A DNA stretch of 18,157 bases from Acanthamoeba lenticulata. Its lineage: Eukaryota > Discosea > Longamoebia > Acanthamoebidae. Position numbers and translations under genes: made by a program. Positions within the stretch are counted from its first letter, which is position 1, and the number at the start of each line of letters is the position of its first letter. Below, in pieces: positions 9,267 to 18,157 of this stretch. The notes beneath the pieces were generated by a model that saw only the letters and a list, made by a program, of their open reading frames with translations, was not told the origin of the DNA and did not search any database. The stretch spans positions 1 through 18,157 of the forward strand of contig NAVB01001442.1 of NCBI GenBank assembly GCA_002179805.1. Reading direction: 5' to 3'.

Positions 9267-9608
9267 AAGGTAGACCAATCGGAGGTAAAATGCATCTTAA
9301 CGACCACGGGGAAGGGAAAATCTTCAAAAATGGCTGCTTGGCACTTGCTTTGATTTATCATCAACATGAAACACAATGTTTTGTTATTTTTGTTTGCACC
9401 CAACTTTTGTAAACAAAAGCTCAAGTCCTAATGGTTTTATTGACGTCTGAAAATGTATTTTCCTTCAACAAAATGGAGGGAAAAGAAGTTGTCGACACGT
9501 GGCCACTCGGGTGTGGTTTTCGCTGCAAACCCTTCGACCTTGCTTGGTTGGGCGCACAGCACAAAGACCCAATCCACACACGTCGCACATCATCATTCCA
9601 TTGGCACT
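9267..9608. promoter_or_regulatory. Divergent intergenic region between the GNAT and four-TM genes
   Basis: The minus-strand GNAT gene and the plus-strand four-TM gene both start from this region, so promoters for both should lie here. The stretch 9290-9470 is AT-rich. An in-frame ATG at 9453 would extend the four-TM protein by 52 residues, but that stretch has no recognisable sequence. I see no defined operator or TATA box. Confidence 0.4.
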
Positions 9609-10475
9609 ATGCTTGAAGAAGTGGACGCCCCTCCGGGCATCTCGTTAGACACCTTTCCCAACACTTCATCTTCTTCGAGTACGCAAGAACAACCAGCGTC
9701 TGCCGTAGGTTCGATCATCAATTCGCTGCGACGGCGACCCAATAAGGCAGAAATAGACATGGATGAACCTTTGGACGAGGACGGTATGGAACTTTCATGA
9801 CTTTCGCTTGATCTGTGCTGAGTGTGCGTTCGTGATTGCAGAGCAAGAAGAGCTCATCAAAACGATGGAGCAACAAAACACACAACAGGACATCTTCTTT
9901 CGTGTACTGCCCCGATGTCTTTGTCTTTGTGTGTTCTTGCAGCTGCTCATTTCCACCTCCACTTCTAGAATGCCTTCTTCCTCGTTTCGCTCGTGTTTGC
10001 TCTGGTGAAGCTCTACTGTGCACTATCACAATTCCTTCTGCCGTGGCAACTGCCTTTCCACTTCTATCTTGAAGAGGTCTTCCCGGCATGGGCCGTTGGC
10101 CTCCTCGAATTCGCCTCCATCCTACCCTTCGTCCTGGTCGGCTTCTACATCCGACCCCTCCGGCGACGGCAGCAAGACGCTAGCCAGCCTGCCAAGAAGG
10201 AGACAGACAACCCGATCTACCAGGCCCACGCCATCTTCAAGCGCAAGCTGCTGTGGTGGGCTCTCCTGCTGCACGTGCCCACTTTTGTGGTCCTCTTCGT
10301 CGCCTTCCTCTTCACGCTCCCCGACTCGCCCATCTCGCTGCTCCACTTTGTCTGGTTCGTCGGAGCAAGCCTGGGCTACCTGAGCCTCTGTACATACCTA
10401 GATCGTGCCATGCTCGAAGTCGAGCACGGCGTTCGCAACCTCTACAACTACACCTACTCCTACAAGAAGGCTTGA
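9609..10475 (+). CDS. Four-transmembrane protein of unknown function
   Basis: Three exons in phase: 9609-9783, 9842-9903 and 9969-10475, giving 247 aa. The first about 75 residues are soluble, Ser-rich and acidic, ending in a short Glu/Gln-rich stretch (EQEELIKTMEQQNTQQD). Four hydrophobic segments follow at about 82-105, 119-140, 172-196 and 201-222. A basic, polar loop (RPLRRRQQDASQPAKK) lies between TM2 and TM3, and the tail is Tyr-rich (NLYNYTYSYKKA). The even number of segments puts both ends on the same side of the membrane. I do not recognise the family. The start at 9609 is chosen over the in-frame ATG at 9453 because the sequence between looks non-coding. The next gene starts only 99 bp downstream on the same strand. 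Confidence 0.75.
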
Positions 10476-10492
10476 GCCACAGGCAGCTAAAC

Positions 10493-10498
10493 AATAAA
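10493..10498 (+). terminator. Poly(A) signal AATAAA, four-TM gene
   Basis: AATAAA lies 17 nt after the stop codon of the four-TM gene, in an A-rich stretch (10490-10555) that separates it from the acyltransferase gene. Confidence 0.6.
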
Positions 10499-10574
10499 AC
10501 AAATAAACCAGAAAAAAGAAGAATAAGAAAAAAAAAGAATAAGAAAAAGAGCACACAGCAAACGGAAGCGGCAG

Positions 10575-13500
10575 ATGAGGCGGTTGGCGACCCTTCGTCC
10601 GGCACCCTTCTTTTCTGCTGGCAGGTCCCTCTACAAGTGCGTTCACTTATTCCACTGGCTGAAATCAAGTGCCAACCAACGTTGCAAATCATATTGCTCG
10701 CAGGTTTGATGCAGGGATTCTGCCTCCTGTTGCGCGCTGGGGAGTGCCTCTTGGTCAAGCGGCAAGCGCTGCCTTTAAGGGCCGTCCACTCTTGCAACAG
10801 TTCGTACCTCTGTGCACCCTCGGCTGGTGAGCGCACACTGACCCTCTGCACACACAACACGACCAGGTCTGCCCCTCGCTACTACGCGACGCAGCCGCCG
10901 CGGACGTCACAACCTGAGCTCAGGAAACGCAACCCCGTGCGTGCCAGCCTCGTCTCCTATGGTCTGCTCATCTCCTCATTTCTTCGTCTTCACTTGCAGG
11001 CTGCTGCAGCCAACTTGCCCTCAAAGCCAGCTGCGGGCGAGACGTCGTCCCGCGGCGAGAAGCTCCTCTACATCGGCGTTGTGGCCTCGTTCTTTGTACG
11101 TAGCCGCCCTTGTCCTGAAGAAACCCTGCCTCACCGCCCGGACGCCGAAACAGGCCCTGCCCGTCATCTACACCTATCAACACCAAGACAAAATCCGCGA
11201 GAAGTTGAAGCAGCAGTCCAATACTGCTGGCTCCGTCGCCCGCAAGGATTCAGGTTCGTCGTCCTCCTCCTCCCTGTTCACGATCTCTTTCGCCGACTCG
11301 ACCTCTTCTTCTGACTGCAGGCACGGCGACTCCAGCGACGGCCCCGTCCTCGGAGCCGGCCGGCCCTAGCGCGGTCGTCCCAGCCGACGTGGCGGCGGTT
11401 CAGGAAGAAGACCAGCAGCAGCATGCCGGCACGATCAACCCGTTCATCTACGACTCGCCCCTCACGCTCTACGAGCGCTTCAAGGTCCCTCATCCCCCCC
11501 CCCAACCTTTGCCGCATCCCAGATGGGCCTCTGACCCTCGGCCCTCCAGCTGGCCTTTGGCGCACTCGTGCTGATGCCCATCCGCGTGACCCTCCTGGTG
11601 CCGGCCCTCGTCCTGACCTACATCCTGGCCCGGCTCACGCTGGTCGGACTGCCTCGCCCCGGTACCCACGGCCTCAGCCGCTTCTATCTCTCAACCACTC
11701 AAGGACTCACCACCGCCACCTTGGCCGCACAGAATGTCGACGGCTGGTGGACGGCCGAACGGAGGTCGACAACAATGCGGCGGACCCCATCCCGGCCTGG
11801 CGCCGGGCCGTCTTCCTCAACCCTTGCCGCCTGCTCGTGCGCTACATCATGTTCCTGATGGGCTTTCACACCATCACCGTCACGGGTGCGTCGCCATCCA
11901 TCGTAGTCGTCGATGTGGCCTTCAGAGGCTGAGACGTCGACAAAAACACTCAAACAGGACGGCCGGCGAGCCGGGACGAGGCGTCGATCGTGGTGGCCAA
12001 TCACGTCTCTTTCGTTGACCCGTTCTACCTGTTCGTGGCCTACTTGCCCTCGTTCGTGGCCAAGCGTGACGTGGAGAGCCTGCCGGTCGTGGGCACCGTG
12101 GCCCTCGCCCTCCAGTGCCTCCTCGTCGACCGCCGCTCGCCCACCTCGCGCCGCGACACCCTCAACCTGGTCCGTATCGTCCCGTCTCGACCTCGGCTCG
12201 GACTGGGCTCGGCCTGGACTGACCTCTGGCGGGCGCAGATCTGCCGTCGAGCGGCGCCGCATGAGCCCAGTGTGGTGGAGGTAAAGGAGCATGACATTGT
12301 CGAAGAGAAGCCGACGTCCACCGCTGCTGCCGCCGCAGAGGAGCTGTACTGGCGGCAGCTGCTGGCCGGCAACTCGGTGGCGCTCGGCGTGTCGCGCTTC
12401 CTGGCGCGCCTGTCGGCCCTTCCGCATGCAGCCTATGCGCGGAGCTTTGGGGACGATGCCTACGCGCAGCTGGTCATCTTCCCCGAGGGCACCACCACCA
12501 ACGGCCGCGCCCTCATTACCTTCCACCAGGGCGCCTTCGTACCCGGTACGTAGTCCATCGTCCTCCTCGTTCTCGTCGTGCCCGTTCATGATGACGTCGG
12601 CGTCGACGTCGATGTCGACGATGTCCTGCTGACGCAGCGCGCCCGTGATGGCCTTGACAGGCGTGCCGCTGCAGCCGGTGCTGCTCCGGTACCCGCACCG
12701 CCACTTTGACCCGTCGTTCCCGGTGGGCGTGTCGCTCGCGCAGCTGCTGGTCAGGCTCTTGTGTCAAGTGACCAACCACCTGGAGATCGAATTTCTCGAC
12801 GTCTACCGCCCATCGGACGACGAGCGGCGCGACCCGGCCCTCTACGCCCACAACGTGCGCGCCCTCATGGCCCAGCGCCTCGGGGTCGAGGCCACCGAGT
12901 ACACCTACGAGGACGCCCTCCTCATGAACGAAGGCACGCGCTTCCCTTCTCGGAAGAGAACCGTTGGCATTGGTCCCAAACAACTGACCCGAGTCTGGTG
13001 TCGGTGTCGACATGAATACAGCGCTCGCGCTCAAGATGAAGCCCGACCGGGTCAACATCCCCGTCCAGCGCGTCAAGCGGCTCTACGGCGAGATGACCCT
13101 CACCGACCTCAAGGTGCCTTGCCCCGAGTCCTTATTGCTCTTTGACACCTTGGGGTCTCCTGACGCTTGTGTGAGCGCAGCAACTTCTGTGGCGCTTCCG
13201 CCACATCGACCGCGACAGCGACGGCCTCATCAGCTACGCCGAGTTTGCCCACTCCCTCCGGTGCGCTCCGCTCGCTTGAGAGAGTCTCTGCCTGAGAGAG
13301 AGCGAGACTCTCAACGACGACAACCTTGTGGCCGCGCCCTTGTGCCTGTGTGTCGACAGGCTGCCCGAGGACTCAGCCCACACGAAGGACCTCTTCAACC
13401 TGCTCGACACCGACGAGTCCGGCTTCATCGACTTCAGGCACTTCACGCTTCTCCTGCGAAGAGAGCCTCCGGAGACACAAATGGCTGACCGGTTCGGGTG

Positions 13501-14019
13501 TGCAGGAAATTCGTGGTGGGCATGTCGTCGCTCAACCGCAAGGTCGACAAGCAGCAGATCATCGAGCTGGCCTTTGCCGCGTTTGACAAGGAGGGTGCGT
13601 GTCCCGTCCCTCTTCTCCTCCTCGTCCTCGCCCTCGCCGAGATGAGCGTCGGTTAAAGGGCGGGAGATAGGCCGTGGCTTCATCGAACGCGGACAGCTGC
13701 GCGAGCTGCTGCATGAGGTGTTCCCCACCATCGCCGAGGACCAGCTCAACGCCCTCTTCCAGGCCGCCGATGCCGACCAGGACGGCCTCGTCTCGCAAGG
13801 TGCGTCCACCAACACATGAGAAGACCACAGAAAGGCAGTTGACTCCAACTCGACACACACACACGCGCGTAAACAGCCGACTTTGTGCGACTGGCGGAGG
13901 AGCACCCGGGCTACGTGGGCATCATGGAGCACGCCACCCGCAACCATCACCGCATGGCCCGCGACGCCACCGCGCCCACGGAGGCTGCCGGCCAGGCCCA
14001 GAGCGTTGCCCAAACCTAA
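10575..14019 (+). CDS. LPCAT-like lysophospholipid acyltransferase with EF-hands and predicted mitochondrial N-terminus
   Basis: Seventeen exons join in phase into 760 aa: 10575-10636, 10704-10826, 10867-10936, 11000-11095, 11154-11253, 11321-11484, 11550-11661, 11733-11885, 11958-12169, 12239-12545, 12661-12933, 13022-13113, 13181-13260, 13360-13437, 13506-13594, 13671-13799 and 13877-14019. The start MRRLATLRPAPFFSAGR and a later SAPRYYATQ look like a mitochondrial presequence. One TM segment lies at 107-125. From about 189 the protein follows animal LPCAT1/2: INPFIYDSPLTLYERF, a hydrophobic segment, catalytic NHVSFVD (H309-x4-D314), FPEGTTTN (445-452), and VPLQPVLLRYP. Four EF-hand-like loops follow: DRDSDGLISYAE (598-609) and DADQDGLVSQAD are canonical, the two between are weaker. 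Likely role: acyl-CoA-dependent remodelling of lysophospholipids, modulated by Ca. A 70-residue Ala-rich insert precedes FPEGT. The presequence exons could be a separate gene, but exon 6 has no in-frame ATG. Confidence 0.8.
12170..12238 (+). other. Probable 69-nt in-frame intron (retainable)
   Basis: The stretch starts gtccgt, contains ctgac near its end and closes gggcgcag. It lies between DTLNL and ICRRA of the acyltransferase. It has no stop codon and is a multiple of three, so retention would add 23 residues without changing the frame. I treat it as an intron because it has no LPCAT counterpart. Confidence 0.55.
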
Positions 14020-14094
14020 TACGCGAAGAAAACGTGTTCTGTCCTTCTCCTCGAGAACTCGTTTTTTCTCTCTTTGGTTTGGGGTTGATCGACA

Positions 14095-17000
14095 TCACAC
14101 GGTCGAGGAGGAGGAGGAGGAGGAGGGCATGCAGTTGGGGAAGAGCTGGTTGATGGCGGCCTGGAGGGTGGCCATCTGCACGGGCTTGGTCAAGTGGAGT
14201 GCGAACCCGGCCTTGCGGCTGCGCTTCACATCCTCGTCCTGTCCGTAGCCCGACAGCGCGATGCCCTGCACGTTCCTCCTCCCGCCCATAGCCAGACAGC
14301 GCTATGCCCTGCCATTAAAGAAAAAATGAACTCAAGAGAAATTAAATTGTTAAAGCAGGGGGCAGGCAAGTACGGCGAGGTGCGGGTGGGAAGCCTTGAG
14401 GGCGGCCATGAGATCGAAGCCTGTGCCGTCCGGCAGCCCGATGTCGCTGATCACCAGCTCCACCGGCCGAATCTCCTCTTCCTTGTCGACTTCCTCTCCC
14501 GCTGCTGCTGTTCGTCGTCGAAGGCCCTTCTCCTGCTCCTCGAACACGCGGAGGGCCTCGGCCACGGAGGCCGCTACGACCACGCAGAGACCCAGCTTCT
14601 GCCGCAGGAGGCGCTCCATGATCGTGCGTGTGGTCCCGTTGTCCTCCACCACCAGCACCTTGAGCGGCAGCGCCGAGGACGCCTCGGCTGGTGGCCGCGT
14701 TGCCAGCGGAAGCGGCAGCAACTGCTGGCGCTGCAACTGTTCGTCGCTGTCGGCGTGGTCCGCGTCCTCGGATCGGAGCAGCGGCAGGACGACGGTGAAC
14801 GTGGCGCCCCGGTCCCGGCCCTCGCTGGCCACCGTCAGCCGCCCGCCGTGCAGCTCCACCAGCGACCTGGAAATGGCGAGGCCGAGGCCGAGGCCGCCGA
14901 AGCGCACGGCGATGGCCGGGTCGCCCTGCTGGAAGGCGCGGAACAGGTGCGGCAGCACGTGGCTCTCGATCCCGATGCCCGTGTCCGTCACCTCCACCCG
15001 CAGCATCGTCACCTCCTCCGTGGTGGCGGCCTCCAGAGCCGGCGACGTCATCTTTGTCGGTGTCGGTGTCGTCTCTGCAGCGCCAGCGGCGACGCCGTAA
15101 AAATTGGTGGACCGGATGGTGAGGGCGCCGCCCTCGGGCGTGAACTTGATCGCGTTCTTCACGATCTTGGCCATCACCTGCTCCAACCTGCGCTCGCGTA
15201 CAAAACCGAAGCAAGCGTTAGCCTCTCGCGAGCCCTGCAAAAGGCCTACGTGAGTACGAACCGAGCCGCGTCGCCGGCGAGCAGGTCGGCCGTGGCTCGT
15301 AGGTCGCGCGTGACCACGAGTTGCTTTGCCGCGGCATCGCGCTCCAGAACCTGCAGCACGCGCTCGATGATGTCGTGCATCGAGATGGGCTTCCTCGCGA
15401 GCTTGACCTTGTTCCGCGAGAGCTTGGTGAGGTCGAGCAGGTCGTCGATGAGCTGCACCTCGAGCAGGACCGACTCGTGGATCACGCGCGCGCTGTCCTC
15501 CACCTGCTGCGACAGGCCCTCGGCGAGAAGGGCCTCGGAGAGAAGGAGTGCGGGCGTGAGCGGCGTGCGCAGCTCGTGCGACAGCGCCGCCAAGAAGTGG
15601 TCCTTGGCCTGGTTGGCGTTCTCGGCCTCGCCAAACAGCCGCGCGTTGTCCACCGCCAGACTCGCTCGCCGCACCAGCTCCTCGCACACGGCCACTTGCT
15701 CGTCCTCGTCCTCTTCGTTCGCTTCGTCCTCGTCCTCGTCGGTGACGTGCTTGCGGCGGATGACGAAGCTCCAGAGGCCGTGCACGCGCCCGCTGGGGCC
15801 CTTGAGCGGCAGCACCACCAGCCGCTGCTCCATGATGGTGCCGTCGGCAAGGGCCAGCGGGCCCGCGAGGCGATCGCTCTCGATCCCCACGCGCTCACCG
15901 TTGCTCAGCCACACCACGCACACGCTTCGCCTTCTCTTCCTCTTCTTCTGCTGTTCGTTCTCCTCCTCTTCCACGTCGCTCTCTTCGTCCTCCTGGCCTT
16001 CACCCTCACCATCATGGTCACCATCCCCGTCGGCGCGGCCGAGGCGCCGAAGAGGCAAGAGGTGGAGCGGCGCGTCGGGCGATGATGGGATGCGCTCGAG
16101 CTGGCCCTCCTTCGTCACTACGTCCATCACGCTCCACTCGGCCACCGCCGATTCTGTACCACCACCGCCCCCAACGTCATTTCATTTAGTTTCATTTGGA
16201 ATATATATATATATATTCCTATTTTCTCGAGGAGGGGAGGCGCACTGTGGACGAGTTGAACGACTGGTGCCAGGAGAGGCGCGACATGACTCTCGACGCT
16301 CACCGAGAGGAGGTGGCCGACCTTGGTCACGAGGTCCAGCCGCTGCTCGCCCTTTTTCCTCTCTGTCAGATCCACCGTGAAGATGCTCACTCCGCCGTCG
16401 ACTCCCGCGTACATGCGGCTCTCGTACCTGCCGCGCAGTGAGTAAGCGGGGGAGTCAGTTGAATGCGTGCATGTCATGTGAAAGGGGGGAACAACGAAAA
16501 GAAGAGTGTGAGGTAAGGTGAGAGAACCAGCGGTCGCGCGGGGCATAGTAGAACTCGACCGCAAAGTCAACACGCTCGCGCAGTGCGCGCTCCACGTGCT
16601 GCGCCACCACACGCTCCTCGCTGTCCACCATGTGCCGCCAGATCGACCGCCCGATCAGCTCTGCATATGTCATCCGCCACAATGTCAGTCACATTCATCA
16701 ATATCGTCGTCATCGTCATGCCAGGCAAGCAGGGAAGCAAACAGCGCTGCGTACCTTCTTTGCCCACGCCCAGGAGGCGTGCCGCATTGGCATTGACAAA
16801 GGTGAAGCGCTGCCGCGAGTCCACCGCCACAAAGGCGTCCTGAATCGCTGCCAGCGTCCGCTCCAGCCGCTCCTTCCCCTCTTCCACCTGCCCTCCCCCC
16901 ACTCTCCAATGAGCACCCCCAAAGCAAAAGAAAGAAAGAAAGAAAGAAAGAACGAAGGACGAGAGCACGCACGGCCAGCCGCAGCTCGGTCTCTGTCCGC

Positions 17001-18068
17001 AGCGCATCGCCCCGCAGCCGTGCCATGTGCAGCTGCGACCCGACTCGCGCCACCAGCTCCCGCGCTGTGAACGGCTTTATCAGATAGTCGTCCGCCCCTT
17101 CGGCCAGGCCCTCCGCGCTGGCCTCCTCGCCGGCGCGCGCCGAGACCATGATGACGGGCAGCGTGCGCAGAGGCTCGCGTGCGCGAATGGCTTTCACCAG
17201 GCCGAACCCGTCCAGGAATGGCATCATGACGTCCGTCACCACGAGGTCCACAGCCTCGCCGCTGGCCCCGCACAAGCTGCTCGACTCGAGCACGCTCAGG
17301 GCCTCGAGCCCGTTGGCCACGGGCACGACCTCGTAGCGCGCTGCCGTGAGGAGGCGCATGACGTATTCGCGCATGTCAAAGTTGTCGTCGGCCAGCAGGA
17401 TCCGCGCCCTCCGGGTCTGCTTGTCCCTCCTCTTGGCGTGGTGCCGCTTGCGCGACCTGGCCTCGCCCGGGGGCGGCGGCGAGGTCGGCGACGACGAGGC
17501 GGCCATGCGGAACGAGGCGGCCGTGCGGGAGCGCGGGGACGAGGGCGTCGCGCGCGGCGAGTTGCTGAGCGCGGGCGAGGATGACGCGGACGAGGAAGAC
17601 GAGGACGAAGGCGGCGAGCCGAGGGAGAGGGTCGACGCGTCCTGCGGCGACGACGCCACGATGGCGATGGAGGGCAGCCACCATGACACCGACTTGGAAT
17701 AGTGCCGCGCGTCGAGCATCGGTTGGCCACCGCCGCCATTGGCGTCGGCCTCGTCCGACGGGTCGGCTGCTGCTGTGATGGCAGAGTCCGCGCTGAGGTC
17801 GGACGAAATTGGCGGAAGCGCCGCAGAGAAGGCGGACGGCTCGACCGCGAACCGCCGGATCTGGTTGCGGGGCAAGTGGTCCGTCCCGAACGGGATTGTG
17901 ATCCGAAACGTAGTGCCTGGCGAGTTCAAGAGCGTGCGCGTGATCAGCCGGGGCGAAGGGTGTGAGCACCGCCCAGAATTGAGAGGCAGGTCGTACCAAA
18001 GCCCAGTTGGCTGGAGACGTCAATCGAGCCGCCGTGGAGCCGCACGAGTTCGTACACCAGCGCCAGTC
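14095..18068 (-). CDS. Hybrid sensor histidine kinase, 5' end beyond the window
   Basis: Eight exons join in phase: 18068-17997, 17916-16973, 16887-16755, 16660-16528, 16427-16246, 16153-15262, 15187-14374 and 14265-14095, giving 1112 visible residues. Order: end of a HATPase domain (LALVYELVRLHGGS, FGTTFRITIPFG); a Ser/Pro-rich linker; receiver 1 (DD200-201, phospho-acceptor Asp252, Lys304); PAS (FVAVDS, DRWYESRMY); a GAF-like domain with an acidic then basic insert; HisKA with LSHELRTP (His680); HATPase with N-box NAIKFT (796), DTGIGI and GLGLGLAIS; receiver 2 (ED966-967, Asp1033, Lys1083). Thus the enzyme looks complete for autophosphorylation and phosphotransfer. The first HATPase piece implies another kinase module upstream. 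The donor gttcgt at 15261 gives an exact GDAARLEQVM join. No TM segment is visible here. The stop lies 75 bp from the convergent acyltransferase. Confidence 0.85.
14238..14313 (-). repeat. 43-nt tandem duplication at a splice acceptor
   Basis: Positions 14281-14313 are a diverged copy of 14238-14270, offset by 43 nt. On the minus strand both read acceptor-like gcag followed by Gly-Ile-Ala-Leu-Ser-Gly-Tyr-Gly, the receiver 2 beta-4 region. Only the copy nearer the stop joins the rest of the exon in frame. Splicing at the other copy would shift the frame. Confidence 0.75.
16201..16216. repeat. (AT)n microsatellite in a kinase intron
   Basis: A run of alternating A and T lies in the intron between the exons ending at 16246 and starting at 16153. 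Confidence 0.9.
16926..16952. repeat. (GAAA)n microsatellite in a kinase intron
   Basis: About six GAAA units sit in the intron between the receiver 1 exon (ending 16973) and the PAS exon (starting 16887). On the coding strand they form a pyrimidine-rich (TTTC)n tract. Confidence 0.9.
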
Positions 18069-18157
18069 CTGCATGTGTACATGTATAACTTCAGAAATTT
18101 ATAAATATAAATCTCATAAATATTAAAAAGCAAAATACTAAGAAGAAGGAGAAGAAC

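Noticed and set aside
10253..11314. 353-aa open frame crossing from the four-TM gene into the next gene
   Set aside because: It runs through the stop region of the four-TM gene in another frame and through introns of the acyltransferase. Only short parts of it (exons 3 and 4) are coding.
12580..12640. GTCGAC-rich repeat, considered as a binding-site cluster
   Set aside because: It sits inside an acyltransferase intron and looks like local slippage of a GC-rich hexamer; nothing ties it to regulation.
14194..16380. 728-aa open frame on the plus strand
   Set aside because: It lies antisense to the histidine kinase exons, whose motifs are unmistakable. The long frame is a by-product of GC-rich codon use, and its sequence is low-complexity Ser/Arg with no domain.
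1..18157. CRISPR arrays, tRNA or rRNA genes, insertion sequences, operon-type ribosome binding sites
   Set aside because: I looked for direct repeats with spacers, cloverleaf-like sequences and transposase motifs and saw none. The introns and poly(A) signals show that this is nuclear eukaryotic DNA.

Overview
The window reads as nuclear DNA of a free-living protist, most likely an Acanthamoeba-like amoeba. Coding sequence is GC-rich, introns are short (about 40-140 nt), intergenic gaps are often near 100 bp, and the gene mix (serpin, TRIM-NHL, F-box/ankyrin, Rab, Ca-binding acyltransferase, multi-domain hybrid histidine kinase) suits such a genome. The organism call is an inference from style and gene content. 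All exon models below were joined by eye from splice sites, reading phase and family motifs, not from transcripts.

Layout, left to right: 1-889, AT-rich leader with no gene recognised, but with a 27-nt inverted repeat. 890-2329 (+), three-exon intracellular serpin. 2438-4920 (-), RING/B-box/coiled-coil/NHL (TRIM-NHL) protein with one frame break in the last NHL blade. 5073-7569 (-), a ten-exon gene whose exons join in phase into ankyrin repeats, then an F-box, then a complete Rab-like GTPase (584 aa). 7784-about 8974 (-), GNAT acetyltransferase with a clear 3' part and an unresolved 5' part. 9609-10475 (+), four-TM protein of unknown function. 10575-14019 (+), seventeen-exon LPCAT-like acyltransferase with EF-hands and a predicted mitochondrial N-terminus. 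14095-beyond 18068 (-), hybrid histidine kinase running off the right edge.

The genes do not form a pathway. They are packed in convergent pairs (serpin/TRIM-NHL, acyltransferase/kinase), head-to-tail pairs and one divergent pair (GNAT/four-TM).

The strongest candidate for something undescribed is the ankyrin-F-box-Rab chimera. It would put an SCF-type ubiquitin ligase adaptor and a prenylated small GTPase on one chain. Its GTPase has substitutions at the catalytic Gln and the guanine-specificity Asn, and its reading frame depends on a 12-nt microexon. The second candidate is the LPCAT-like enzyme with a presequence-like N-terminus.
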